A stretch of DNA of 43,756 nt, taken from contig JBAXDX010000015.1 of the NCBI GenBank assembly GCA_037140715.1, positions 1-43,756 of the forward strand, read 5' to 3'. Shown here in pieces: positions 34,275 through 42,954 of this stretch. The notes below the pieces were generated by a model. It did no database searches. It was not told where the DNA came from and saw only the letters and a program-made list of their open reading frames with translations. Position 1 is the first letter of the stretch. Each line of letters opens with the position of its first letter. This DNA is from JAUZPB01 sp037140715 (lineage in GTDB: Bacteria > Bacteroidota > Ignavibacteria > Ignavibacteriales > SURF-24). A program made the translations under genes and the position numbers.

Positions 34275-34625
34275 TTAGATTTGCCCTTTAGTAGCAACAA
34301 TTATTGTTAAATGATTAGACCTTTTCTTTATTCTAAAAGCCCTGCCCATAGGCGCGGGTAATACTCTTTTTAACGCAGGTCCCTGGTTAACAAACGCTTC
34401 AGAAACAACAAGGTCTGAAGGTTCAAGCCTGATCGAATCGCTTTTATTAAAAAGATTCGAAATTGCAGACCTTAAAACTTTTTCAGCATCTTTGGAGGCA
34501 TGCTTAGGATGAAAATGTAAAGTTTCCAAAGCCTTATCAGCAGACATCCCCCGTATTAAATCAACTAAAAGTCGCATTTTTCGAGGTGACGAATTTATAT
34601 ATTTGTGTGTAGCTTTTGCAACCAT
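34275..34625 (-). CDS. rplV: 50S ribosomal protein L22
   Basis: 116 residues. Marks are HKYINSSPRKMRLLVDLIRG, RSAISNLFNK and the beta-hairpin VNQGPALKRVLPAPMGRAFRIKKRSNHLTI, whose loop reaches into the exit tunnel and is where macrolide-resistance changes arise. The loop here is of normal length. It lies 17 bp after rpsS. Confidence 0.98.
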   Translation of the reverse strand: MVAKATHKYINSSPRKMRLLVDLIRGMSADKALETLHFHPKHASKDAEKVLRSAISNLFNKSDSIRLEPSDLVVSEAFVNQGPALKRVLPAPMGRAFRIKKRSNHLTIIVATKGQI

Positions 34626-34642
34626 AACCTGATTAATTCCTT

Positions 34643-34930
34643 CTATTTAACTTTTGACGTTTTCTCTGCTTTTGTTCCAGGATGACCTCTGAATATACGA
34701 GTAGGAGAAAACTCACCTAACTTATGTCCTACCATGTTTTCTGAAACATAAACTGGTATCATCTTGTTTCCATTATGCACAGCGATTGTATGACCAACAA
34801 ATTCCGGTGAAATTGTACTCGAACGAGACCAGGTCTTAATGATTTTCTTTTGATTGGAATCATTAAGATGTTGTATCTTCAAATTCAATTTCGTGCTTAT
34901 ATATGGACCTTTTTTTACTGATCTGGGCAT
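34643..34930 (-). CDS. rpsS: 30S ribosomal protein S19
   Basis: 95 residues. Marks are MPRSVKKGPYISTKL, TWSRSSTISPEFVGHTIAVHNG and ENMVGHKLGEFSPTRIFRGH. S19 forms the 30S head with S13 and contacts the A-site tRNA through its C-tail. It lies 12 bp after rplB in S10-operon order. Confidence 0.98.
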   Translation of the reverse strand: MPRSVKKGPYISTKLNLKIQHLNDSNQKKIIKTWSRSSTISPEFVGHTIAVHNGNKMIPVYVSENMVGHKLGEFSPTRIFRGHPGTKAEKTSKVK

Positions 34931-34942
34931 TATAACTACTCT

Positions 34943-35770
34943 CTAAACCTTACGGCGTTTAATAATAAATTTATTTGACTGATTTTTCTTTTTACGGGTT
35001 TTATAACCTTTGGCTGGTTTTCCCCATGGAGATACCGGATGACCGCCACCGGATGTTTTACCTTCGCCACCGCCCATTGGATGATCTACCGGATTCATCG
35101 CAACTCCACGAACATACGAACGAATACCTAACCATCTGTTTCTGCCTGCTTTACCAATACTTATATTCTCATGGTTTGTATTTCCAACAGTACCGTAAGT
35201 TGACATACATTCAACATTCACCATTCTTACTTCGCCTGACGGCAAACGTAACTGAGCATACTTGCCTTCTTTAGCTACCAGTTGCACAGAACATCCGGCG
35301 CTTCTTCCAAGCTGACCGCCTTTACCAGGCTTTAACTCAACATTGTGCAGGAAACTTCCAAGAGGCATATCTTTAATTCTAAGTGCATTTCCAATTTTAA
35401 TTTCACTTCCTGTACCGGATGTGATGGTTTCACCAACCTTTAAACCGTCCGGTGCAATTATATATCTCTTCTCACCATCGCTGTAATGCAGTAATGCAAT
35501 TCGCGAAGTTCTGTTTGGATCATATTCAATTGCAAATACTTTTGCAGGAATACCATGCTTATCTCTTTTGAAATCAATAATCCGGTATTGTCTTTTGTGT
35601 CCGCCACCAATATGCCTGGCAGTAATATGACCAAGATTATTACGACCGCCAGATTTACTTAACGAGCTTGTCAGAGATTTTTCCGGCTTGCTCTTAGTAA
35701 TTTCTTCAAAAGACGCATAAGATAGAAATCGGGTGCCCGGTGTATTTGGTTTTAATTTACGAATTGCCAT
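34943..35770 (-). CDS. rplB: 50S ribosomal protein L2
   Basis: 275 residues, normal. Marks include KSGGRNNLGHITARHIGGGHKRQYR, KPGKGGQLGRSAGCSVQLVAKEG and the C-terminal RGVAMNPVDHPMGGGEGKTSGGGHPVSPWG, which holds the conserved His near the peptidyl-transferase centre. L2 is needed for subunit joining and peptide-bond formation. It lies 29 bp after rplW. Confidence 0.98.
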   Translation of the reverse strand: MAIRKLKPNTPGTRFLSYASFEEITKSKPEKSLTSSLSKSGGRNNLGHITARHIGGGHKRQYRIIDFKRDKHGIPAKVFAIEYDPNRTSRIALLHYSDGEKRYIIAPDGLKVGETITSGTGSEIKIGNALRIKDMPLGSFLHNVELKPGKGGQLGRSAGCSVQLVAKEGKYAQLRLPSGEVRMVNVECMSTYGTVGNTNHENISIGKAGRNRWLGIRSYVRGVAMNPVDHPMGGGEGKTSGGGHPVSPWGKPAKGYKTRKKKNQSNKFIIKRRKV

Positions 35771-35799
35771 TAAGCTCTACTCCAACTCCATACAATAAA

Positions 35800-36096
35800 T
35801 TATTTAACTTCTTCAAAAAGATCAATTTTGTCGCCGTTCTTCAAAGTAACTATAGCTTTTTTAAAGCGTGCGGTATTTCCGGTAAATCTCCCGCCTTTTC
35901 TAAACTGAGTCTTGCTTTTTCCAGCGTATCTAATGGTATTTACACCAATAACTTTTACATTAAACTTCATCTCAACAGATTTTGATATTTCTATTTTATT
36001 AGAATTATAATCAACTATAAACCCATATTTATTCTGGGTCTCAACTAAAGAATTCATCTTCTCAGTTAGCAATGGTTGTATTAATATACCGCGCAT
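35800..36096 (-). CDS. rplW: 50S ribosomal protein L23
   Basis: 98 residues. Marks are the N-terminal ILIQPLLTEKMNSLVETQNKYGFIV, then IEISKSVEMKFNVKVIGVNT and a basic FRKGGRFTGNTARFKKAIVTL. L23 at the tunnel exit is the main anchor for trigger factor and SRP. It lies 16 bp after rplD and 29 bp before rplB. Confidence 0.97.
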   Translation of the reverse strand: MRGILIQPLLTEKMNSLVETQNKYGFIVDYNSNKIEISKSVEMKFNVKVIGVNTIRYAGKSKTQFRKGGRFTGNTARFKKAIVTLKNGDKIDLFEEVK

Positions 36097-36112
36097 TTAA
36101 TATCTGCCTATT

Positions 36113-36745
36113 TTATTTATTTATGAAAGTTTTTTCTATTTCATTAATAGTACTCTTTAGAATCATAACTACCTGGTTATTCAATAAATCATAAGTAGAT
36201 GCTTTTTGAGCTTCAAGTACCCTTAGGTTACTGATATTTCTTCCCGACTTATATATATTTTCGTCTTTACCATTCGTTAGTATAAGAGTTTTTTTATTCA
36301 CAAGATTAAATGCTTTAATAATCTTATATAAATCACTAGTTTTTGGAGCATCTAACTTAATTTCATCCACAATAATCATCTGTTCATTTCTTAACTTTAA
36401 TGAAAATGCAGATTTTCTTGCCAGCTTTATTACTTTTTTATTCAGGTTCTGAGTATAAGTTCTTGGACGCGGGCCAAAAACAGTACCGCCTCCGACCCAT
36501 AATGGTGATCTGCTTGTACCTGCACGTGCGCCGCCTTTACTTTTCTGGCTCCAGGGCTTTCTTCCACCACCACGGACTTCATTTCTTTCCTTGGTTTTAT
36601 GTGTACCCTGACGTTGATTTGCCAAATATGCTTTAACAGCAAGGAAGATAGCAGTATGATTTGGTTCAGTATTAAATATCTCATCATCAAGTTCAATACT
36701 ATCGCCAGATTTTTCAGCGTTAATTTTATAAATATCAATAATCAT
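36113..36745 (-). CDS. rplD: 50S ribosomal protein L4
   Basis: 210 residues. The tunnel loop is typical: RQGTHKTKERNEVRGGGRKPWSQKSKGGARAG and GTVFGPRPRTYTQNLNKKVIKLA. L4 binds 23S domain I and its loop forms part of the exit-tunnel constriction. In E. coli L4 also represses the S10 operon; no such leader structure was identified here. It lies 12 bp after rplC. Confidence 0.98.
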   Translation of the reverse strand: MIIDIYKINAEKSGDSIELDDEIFNTEPNHTAIFLAVKAYLANQRQGTHKTKERNEVRGGGRKPWSQKSKGGARAGTSRSPLWVGGGTVFGPRPRTYTQNLNKKVIKLARKSAFSLKLRNEQMIIVDEIKLDAPKTSDLYKIIKAFNLVNKKTLILTNGKDENIYKSGRNISNLRVLEAQKASTYDLLNNQVVMILKSTINEIEKTFINK

Positions 36746-36757
36746 TTTAAGACCGGT

Positions 36758-37378
36758 TTACTTATTTATTTCCACAATTGAATTAATTGCTCCGGGAACT
36801 GAGCCTTTAACCATTAAAATATCTTCCTCTGGCATTACCTTAATAACCTTAAGATTAGAAATGGTTACATTTTCAAAACCCATTCTGCCAGCCATTCTTT
36901 GTCCTTTAAAGACTCTTGAAGGATACGAACTTGATCCAATAGAACCAGGCGCACGTAATCTGTCGCTTTGTCCATGTGTTGTACCTCCGACTCCACCAAA
37001 ACCATGACGTCTCATAACGCCCTGGAACCCTTTTCCTTTAGTTTTCCCGGTAATTTTGACTTTGTCGCCTTCATTAAAAAGACTAACGGTTATTTTATCG
37101 CCTATCTTATACTGAGTTTCGTCAAAATTCCTGAACTCTTTGATTACAAGGACAGGATCTGTATTGTTCTTTGTATAAAAACCCATTTCAGCTTTGTTAA
37201 CCCGCGACTTTTTCTTCGAACCAAAACCAATTTGCAGAGACTTATAACCATCTCTTTCATTAGTACGGATACCAAGGATAGGACAAGGTCCAGCTTTAAT
37301 TATAGTAACCGGCAGAAGCTGCCCGTCACTGGTAAATACATTACTCATCCCTAATTTTCTACCAATTAATCCTGGCAT
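36758..37378 (-). CDS. rplC: 50S ribosomal protein L3
   Basis: 206 residues. It opens MPGLIGRKLGMSNVFTSDGQLLPVTII. The central extension is TGKTKGKGFQGVMRRHGFGG with THGQSDRLRAPGSIGSSSYPSRVFKGQRMAGRMG, the peptidyl-transferase-facing loop that carries the Gln methylated by PrmB in other bacteria. L3 is one of two initiators of 50S assembly. It is 12 bp after rpsJ. Confidence 0.98.
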   Translation of the reverse strand: MPGLIGRKLGMSNVFTSDGQLLPVTIIKAGPCPILGIRTNERDGYKSLQIGFGSKKKSRVNKAEMGFYTKNNTDPVLVIKEFRNFDETQYKIGDKITVSLFNEGDKVKITGKTKGKGFQGVMRRHGFGGVGGTTHGQSDRLRAPGSIGSSSYPSRVFKGQRMAGRMGFENVTISNLKVIKVMPEEDILMVKGSVPGAINSIVEINK

Positions 37379-37390
37379 TATTTTTTATCC

Positions 37391-37699
37391 TTATAACTTA
37401 ATCTCAATATCTACACCCGCCGGAATGTCAAGTTTGCTTAAAGAATCGACGGTTTTATTATTCGAATTATGTATATCAATGATTCTTTTATGCGCTCTTA
37501 TCTCAAATTGTTCTCTTGATTTTTTATCAACATGAGGCGACCTTAAAACAGTATATATAGTTTTCTTTGTAGGCAATGGGATCGGACCAGCGACTACAGC
37601 ACCTGTACTTTTTACAGTTTTAATAATTTTCTCAGTTGATTTATCAATAAGAATATGATCATACGATTTTAATTTTATTCTTATTTTTTGACTCGGCAC
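37391..37699 (-). CDS. rpsJ: 30S ribosomal protein S10
   Basis: 102 residues from a GTG start (37697-37699) with AGGAG upstream. Marks are IRIKLKSYDHILIDKSTEKI, GPIPLPTKKTIYTVLRSPHVDKKSREQFEIR and KRIIDIHN. S10 is in the 30S head and is also NusE, the NusB partner in antitermination. The 57-bp gap from tuf is the largest between neighbouring genes in the cluster and contains a 14-bp TTTTGAATTCAAAA palindrome (37713-37726), a possible S10-specific control point. Confidence 0.98.
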   Translation of the reverse strand: MPSQKIRIKLKSYDHILIDKSTEKIIKTVKSTGAVVAGPIPLPTKKTIYTVLRSPHVDKKSREQFEIRAHKRIIDIHNSNNKTVDSLSKLDIPAGVDIEIKL

Positions 37700-37756
37700 T
37701 ATTTTGCTCCTGTTTTGAATTCAAAAGGAAATATAATCTTCTTAGAAACTAAAATT

Positions 37757-38965
37757 TTATGCGTGTATTTTAGTTACAACACCCGCGCCTACAGTTCTTC
37801 CGCCTTCACGAATAGCAAACCTTAAACCTTCTTCCATTGCAATTTCAGTAATAAGATCAATTTTTAACTTTACATTATCGCCTGGCATAACCATTTCTGT
37901 ACCTTCAGGTAAAGATGCAATACCTGTAACATCAGTAGTCCTAAAATAAAACTGTGGTCTGTAACCATTAAAGAAAGGTGTATGTCTGCCACCCTCTTCT
38001 TTAGACAAAATATAAACTTCACCGTCAAATAATTTATGAGGAGTGATGCTACCGCCTTTTGCTAATACCATACCTCTTTCAATTTCATTTTTATCAACGC
38101 CTCTCAACAATAAACCGGCATTATCTCCAGCCATCGCTGAATCTAATTCCTTTCTAAACATTTCGATACCTGTAACAACAGTCTTCTTATGAAGTCCAAG
38201 TCCTATTAATTCAACTTCTTCCTGAATTCTAACCTGACCTCTTTCAACTCTTCCTGTAGCAACAGTTCCGCGTCCGGTAATGGAGAAAACATCTTCAACA
38301 GGCATTAAAAATGGCTTGTCAATGCTTCTTTCCGGAATTGGTATGTATGAATCAACTGCCTCCATTAATTCCCAGATACAGTTTAATCTTTCATCTGTAA
38401 CAGGAATAGAATCATCGCTGGCTGCTTCCAAAGCTCTAAGAGCAGAACCTTTTATAATTGGAATTTCATCACCGGGGAATTCATACTTGTTTAGAAGCTC
38501 CCTTAATTCTACTTCAACAAGTTCTATTAATTCATCATCATCGACTGCATCTACTTTATTCATAAAAACAACCATTTTCGGCACACCAACCTGACGAGCT
38601 AAAAGAATATGCTCGCGTGTCTGAGGCATTGGACCATCAGTAGCAGCAACAACTAATATAGCTCCATCCATTTGAGCCGCACCTGTAATCATATTTTTTA
38701 CATAATCAGCGTGCCCCGGACAGTCAACATGTGCATAATGTCTGTTTGCAGTAGAATATTCAACGTGAGCAGTAGCAATTGTGATACCCCTCTCTCTTTC
38801 TTCCGGCGCATTATCAATACTATCAAAAGTTCTCTTTGCAGAAAGACCTTTCTTGCTTAAAGCCATTGTGATTGCAGCGGTTAAAGTTGTTTTACCATGA
38901 TCAACGTGACCAATTGTACCAACATTAACATGCGGTTTACTACGATCGAATTTCTCTTTGGCCAT
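37757..38965 (-). CDS. tuf: Elongation factor Tu
   Basis: 402 residues. GTPase motifs: GHVDHGKT (19-26), DCPGH (81-85) and NKVD in VVFMNKVDAVDDDE. Domain II has GRGTVATGRVERG, and domain III GGRHTPFFNGYRPQFYFRT. EF-Tu-GTP carries aminoacyl-tRNA to the A site. It is in the str segment, 41 bp after fusA. An ASTERISK-free normal length and intact effector loop (APEERERGITI) argue that it is functional. A second tuf copy elsewhere is possible. Confidence 0.98.
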   Translation of the reverse strand: MAKEKFDRSKPHVNVGTIGHVDHGKTTLTAAITMALSKKGLSAKRTFDSIDNAPEERERGITIATAHVEYSTANRHYAHVDCPGHADYVKNMITGAAQMDGAILVVAATDGPMPQTREHILLARQVGVPKMVVFMNKVDAVDDDELIELVEVELRELLNKYEFPGDEIPIIKGSALRALEAASDDSIPVTDERLNCIWELMEAVDSYIPIPERSIDKPFLMPVEDVFSITGRGTVATGRVERGQVRIQEEVELIGLGLHKKTVVTGIEMFRKELDSAMAGDNAGLLLRGVDKNEIERGMVLAKGGSITPHKLFDGEVYILSKEEGGRHTPFFNGYRPQFYFRTTDVTGIASLPEGTEMVMPGDNVKLKIDLITEIAMEEGLRFAIREGGRTVGAGVVTKIHA

Positions 38966-39006
38966 CGAAATACTCCTTTTTTTATTATTTTTATATTCTT
39001 AAATTT

Positions 39007-41106
39007 TTATATTGATAGAGCAGTTTTTTTTAGTTGAGTTTTTTCAGCTATTTCATCAGCAATAAATTTTGGTACTTCTGAATAATGAGAAAATTGCATC
39101 GAATAAATAGCTCTGCCCTGCGTCATTGATCTTAAAATGGTTGAATAACCAAACATCTCAGATAACGGAACTATTGATTTAATGACCTGAGCATCTTTTC
39201 TCGCTATAAAACCTTCGATTTTTCCTCTCCGGGCATTCAGATCGCCCATAACATCACCCAAATATTCTTCAGGTGTGGTAACTTCTACTGACATAATAGG
39301 TTCTAATAAAGCAGGCTTTGCTCTTTTTGCACCTTCTTTGAAGGCAAATGAACCGGCAACCTTAAATGATATTTCATCTGAATCCACATCATGATAAGAA
39401 CCATCATATAATTTTGCTTTAATGTCAACTACCGGGAAACCCGCGATAACACCATTACGCAATGCTTCCTGAATTCCAACGGAAACAGCGGGTATATATT
39501 CTTTCGGTATTACCCCTCCGACAATTGCATTAATAAACTCGTATCCCTTTCCCTGCTCATTAGGACTAAACTCAACCCAGACATGCCCGAATTTACCTCT
39601 GCCACCTGACTGCTTTACAAATTTACCTTCGGCAGAAACAGTTGTAGTAATTGATTCGCGGTAAGCAACCTGAGGACGACCAACGTTAGCCTCAACCTTA
39701 AACTCTCTTCTCATTCTGTCAACAAGTATTTCAAGATGCAATTCGCCCATACCGCTAATCAGCGTCTGCCCGGTCTCACCATCAACTTTTACTTTAAATG
39801 TAGGGTCTTCATCAGATAGTTTAGACAACGCATCAGAAAGCTTTTCCTGGTCAGCCTTAGTTTTAGGTTCAATTGCTATTTGAATAACAGGTTCAGGAAA
39901 AATCATTTTCTCTAAAACGATAAGTTCTTTTTCTGAACAAAGCGTATCGCCCGTTCTTGTATATTTCAAACCAACTACCGCTGCAATATCACCAGCCTGA
40001 ATTTCATCTATATCCATTCGATGATTTGCGTGCATCTGCAAAATACGTCCGATCCTCTCCCTTTTACCACTGACACTATTATATACATAAGATCCCGCAG
40101 AACAACGCCCGCTATAACATCTTACGTATGTCAGTTTCCCGACAAAAGGGTCTGTCTGAATTTTGAAAGCAAGTCCTGCAAATTCTTCATTAACATTAAT
40201 ATTACGTAAAATCAAATCATTGGAATCAGGATGATGTGCTTCGAGCTTACCAGAATCAACCGGAGACGGTAAAAAGTCTATAATTGAATCCAGAAGCTTT
40301 TGGACTCCTTTATTCTTAAATGAAGAGCCACATAAAACAGGTATGATTTTCCCCTGAATAGTTGCCTGTCTCAATACCTTTTTAATTTCATTTTCAGATA
40401 TTTCCTGACCGTCAAGATATTTTTCAAGTAAAGTATCATCAACATCAGAGACAGCATCGAGCATTAAAGTACGATATTTATTTGTATATTCCTTTAGACT
40501 TTCTGGAATTTCAATTTCGTCAAAAGAAGCGCCATAACCATCCTCATGGTACATTCTTGCCTGATTAGTAATTAAATCGATTTCTCCCGCAAATAAATCA
40601 CCTTCGCCGATTGGCAAAGTAATAGGTACCGCATTCGCGCCTAATCTTTCCTTCATCATATCGATAGCATGGAAAAAATCAGCTCCGACCCTGTCCATTT
40701 TGTTAACAAAAGCTAAACGTGGCACTCCGTATTTATCAGCCTGACGCCATACTGTTTCTGACTGAGGTTCTACTCCGCCAACAGCACAGAATAACGCAAC
40801 AGCACCATCAAGAACACGCAATGACCTTTCTACTTCAACAGTAAAATCAACATGACCCGGGGTATCGATAATATTTATATGATGACTCCTCCAAAAACAT
40901 GTAGTTGAGGCGCTTGTAATTGTAATGCCTCTTTCCTTTTCCTGCTCCATCCAATCCATCGTAGCCGCACCATCATGAACTTCACCAATCCTGTGCGTTT
41001 TCCCGGTATAGAATAAAATTCGCTCAGTAGTAGTGGTTTTGCCGGCATCTATATGAGCCATTATCCCAATATTTCGTACTTTATCTATGCTAACTTTTTC
41101 TGACAT
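39007..41106 (-). CDS. fusA: Elongation factor G
   Basis: 699 residues, typical of full-length EF-G. GTPase motifs: AHIDAGKT (17-24), DTPGHVDF and NKMDR (VNKMDRVGADF). Switch I has EQEKERGITITSAST. Domain IV is present (RESITTTVSAEGKFVKQSGGRGKFGHVWVE), so it can translocate tRNA and mRNA. EF-G also drives ribosome recycling with RRF. It follows rpsG by 21 bp as in the E. coli str operon. Confidence 0.98.
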   Translation of the reverse strand: MSEKVSIDKVRNIGIMAHIDAGKTTTTERILFYTGKTHRIGEVHDGAATMDWMEQEKERGITITSASTTCFWRSHHINIIDTPGHVDFTVEVERSLRVLDGAVALFCAVGGVEPQSETVWRQADKYGVPRLAFVNKMDRVGADFFHAIDMMKERLGANAVPITLPIGEGDLFAGEIDLITNQARMYHEDGYGASFDEIEIPESLKEYTNKYRTLMLDAVSDVDDTLLEKYLDGQEISENEIKKVLRQATIQGKIIPVLCGSSFKNKGVQKLLDSIIDFLPSPVDSGKLEAHHPDSNDLILRNINVNEEFAGLAFKIQTDPFVGKLTYVRCYSGRCSAGSYVYNSVSGKRERIGRILQMHANHRMDIDEIQAGDIAAVVGLKYTRTGDTLCSEKELIVLEKMIFPEPVIQIAIEPKTKADQEKLSDALSKLSDEDPTFKVKVDGETGQTLISGMGELHLEILVDRMRREFKVEANVGRPQVAYRESITTTVSAEGKFVKQSGGRGKFGHVWVEFSPNEQGKGYEFINAIVGGVIPKEYIPAVSVGIQEALRNGVIAGFPVVDIKAKLYDGSYHDVDSDEISFKVAGSFAFKEGAKRAKPALLEPIMSVEVTTPEEYLGDVMGDLNARRGKIEGFIARKDAQVIKSIVPLSEMFGYSTILRSMTQGRAIYSMQFSHYSEVPKFIADEIAEKTQLKKTALSI

Positions 41107-41127
41107 ATAACTACATTAATCCTTAAA

Positions 41128-41595
41128 TTACCATTTAAAATGAGCGAAAGCTTTGTTTGCTTCAGCCATCTTATGTGTATCATCTTTTTTCTTTATTGAA
41201 GAACCTTCACCATTTGAAGCAGCAATTAATTCCGAAGCTAACTTTGCCGCCATTGATTTTTCATTTCGCGAACGAGCGTATGTTTTAATCCAACGGAAAG
41301 CTAATGCCAGTCTTCTTTCCGGCCTGACTTCCATAGGTACCTGATAAGTAGCTCCGCCAACTCTGCGGCTTCTTACTTCAACATAAGGCTGAACATTATT
41401 TACAGCTTTGGTAAAAACTTCAATAGCACTTTTTTTAGTGCGCTCTTCAATAACACCAAAACTGTCATATACGACACGCTGCGCAACCGATTTCTTCCCG
41501 TCATACATGATTGCATTAATAAATTTAGCCAGTACCAAATCATTAAACTTTGGGTCTGGTTTAATATATCTTTTTTCCGCTCTTTTTTTTCTCAT
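41128..41595 (-). CDS. rpsG: 30S ribosomal protein S7
   Basis: 155 residues. Marks are MRKKRAEKRYIKPDPKFNDLVLAKFIN, VQPYVEVRSRRVGGATYQVPMEVRPERRLALAFRW and the C-terminal KMAEANKAFAHFKW. S7 starts assembly of the 16S 3' domain and lines the E site. In E. coli it represses the str operon. It starts only six bases after the rpsL stop. Confidence 0.98.
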   Translation of the reverse strand: MRKKRAEKRYIKPDPKFNDLVLAKFINAIMYDGKKSVAQRVVYDSFGVIEERTKKSAIEVFTKAVNNVQPYVEVRSRRVGGATYQVPMEVRPERRLALAFRWIKTYARSRNEKSMAAKLASELIAASNGEGSSIKKKDDTHKMAEANKAFAHFKW

Positions 41596-41601
41596 ATAAT
41601 T

Positions 41602-41979
41602 TTATTTTATTTTAGGTTTCTTAGCGCCATATTTTGATCTTGATTTCTTCCTGTCTGACACACCGCTTGTATCTAAAGTACCCCTGATTATATGATAGCG
41701 TACTCCAGGCAAATCCTTGACTCTTCCGCCTCTGATAAGAACGATAGAATGCTCCTGTAAATTATGTCCTTCTCCGGGAATATAAGCAGTTACTTCCATT
41801 CCATTCGTCAACCTGACTCTTGCTACTTTTCTAAGAGCTGAATTTGGCTTTTTGGGTGTAGTCGTATATACCCTGGTACATACTCCTCGCTTTTGCGGGC
41901 ATGCTTCAAGCGCTGGCGCTTTATTTTTAGCCAAAATTTGGACACGACCTTTTCTTACTAACTGATTTATCGTGGGCAC
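41602..41979 (-). CDS. rpsL: 30S ribosomal protein S12
   Basis: 125 residues from a GTG start (41977-41979) with a perfect AGGAGG seven bases upstream. The decoding-centre loops are TTTPKKPNSALRKVARVRL and GRVKDLPGVRYH; both carry the streptomycin-sensitive Lys and Asp-containing forms. S12 monitors codon-anticodon geometry. It is the first gene of the whole supercluster, about 35 bp after the predicted transcription start. Confidence 0.98.
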   Translation of the reverse strand: MPTINQLVRKGRVQILAKNKAPALEACPQKRGVCTRVYTTTPKKPNSALRKVARVRLTNGMEVTAYIPGEGHNLQEHSIVLIRGGRVKDLPGVRYHIIRGTLDTSGVSDRKKSRSKYGAKKPKIK

Positions 41980-42019
41980 TAAATAACCTCCTGCATATCG
42001 TCATAAAATTCAGAGCGTA

Positions 42020-42048
42020 AATATATAGAGATATTACCATATTGTCAA
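42020..42048 (-). promoter_or_regulatory. Sigma-70-type promoter of the str/ribosomal supercluster
   Basis: On the minus strand: TTGACA (42043-42048), a 17-bp spacer, TATATT (42020-42025). The -35 is consensus and the -10 differs at one position from TATAAT. Transcription should begin near 42012, about 33 nt before the rpsL GTG, leaving AGGAGG in a short leader. This E. coli-like promoter differs from the TTTG/TAnnTTTG type of Bacteroidia. Confidence 0.8.
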
Positions 42049-42285
42049 GTAAACTTCACCAATTTTTAATTCTTATTTTTCAGTCTTCCTGAATAACATC
42101 TGATTTTGCCTTAAATCCAAGGTAAATGAATATAGTTTACACTTTCAGCATAAACAAAATTATTTCCGTTCATCCTTATTTATCAGATTATCAACATTTT
42201 TTCGGTTCTCATCATCCGGTTAACTGTTTTGATTATACTTACCGCTATAGTAAATATAATTATTAAATATCAGACAGAACCGGGG
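42049..42285. other. Gene-free AT-rich spacer upstream of the str promoter
   Basis: The full gap 41980-42285 holds the rpsL leader and promoter at its left. The remaining ~237 bp are AT-rich with no supported gene, terminator or repeat on either strand. The FISUMP gene ends at its right border, and no intrinsic terminator for that gene was found in it. Confidence 0.5.
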
Positions 42286-42954
42286 TCAGACAGTTTCATT
42301 ATCTTTAATACACCTGACACTAAAGCCACAGTTTTTGCTATTGTTATACATATTGATATTGCTGACAAAATAGTACAGCCCCATATAATATGCAAGCACA
42401 GTATCGTACTCCTCAGAACTCCAGAAGTAAGTATTGCTTGTAAAGCTGTAGAACTCGCCATTATTATAGCGGTATCCGGCAAGCAATGCAGAAAAACCGC
42501 TGACATTTGTGCCCGTTCCGTTGTCAACTCCCTGCCCGATTGCTTTTAATATGTTGCCGTTATTGTTTACTGATGTTTTTAATACCTGTAATTCCATACA
42601 TGTCGGGATATGCCAGCCTTCCGGAGCAAGTCCTCTTTTGTCATTTACTGCATACCAGTTATACAATTTGCTGTTTTCCGGTTTGTTATCATAATAACAC
42701 CAGGCACCCGTTTTAATATCAGCCCACTCCTCTGCATCCTGCACCTGCGGGATGATATCTCCGTTCCTGTAATATTCAACAGCCAGATTCTCTTTCATCC
42801 AGATCTGACTGCTAATTCTTACTGTTTTAGAAAGGCTGTTCTCAGTATTTTCGAAATTATGCTTAGACGATAGTTCATCAGAAACTTCGTCTTTGAATTC
42901 TCCACATTCTGTACATCTCCAAGTATGTATCCCTTTATTACAAAGCAGGCTCAT
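42286..42954 (-). CDS. FISUMP-domain protein with zinc-ribbon-like N-terminus
   Basis: 222 residues; the ATG has GGAG six bases upstream. From about 48 on it matches the Fibrobacter succinogenes major paralogous domain: SQIWMKENLAVEYYRNGD, GAWCYYDNKPENSKLYNWYAVNDKRGLAPEGWHIPTCMEL, then FSALLAGYRYNNGEF, TYFWSSEEYD and the closing GFSVRCIKD. FISUMP proteins are usually surface or secreted, of unknown function. The N-terminus has no signal peptide; instead it shows C5, H10, W12, C14, C17, H32 (LCNKGIHTWRCTECGEFKDE), which resembles small CxxxxHxW-CxxCG zinc modules. No neighbour explains its role. Location is therefore uncertain: cytosolic, or exported without a cleaved signal. Confidence 0.8.
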   Translation of the reverse strand: MSLLCNKGIHTWRCTECGEFKDEVSDELSSKHNFENTENSLSKTVRISSQIWMKENLAVEYYRNGDIIPQVQDAEEWADIKTGAWCYYDNKPENSKLYNWYAVNDKRGLAPEGWHIPTCMELQVLKTSVNNNGNILKAIGQGVDNGTGTNVSGFSALLAGYRYNNGEFYSFTSNTYFWSSEEYDTVLAYYMGLYYFVSNINMYNNSKNCGFSVRCIKDNETV

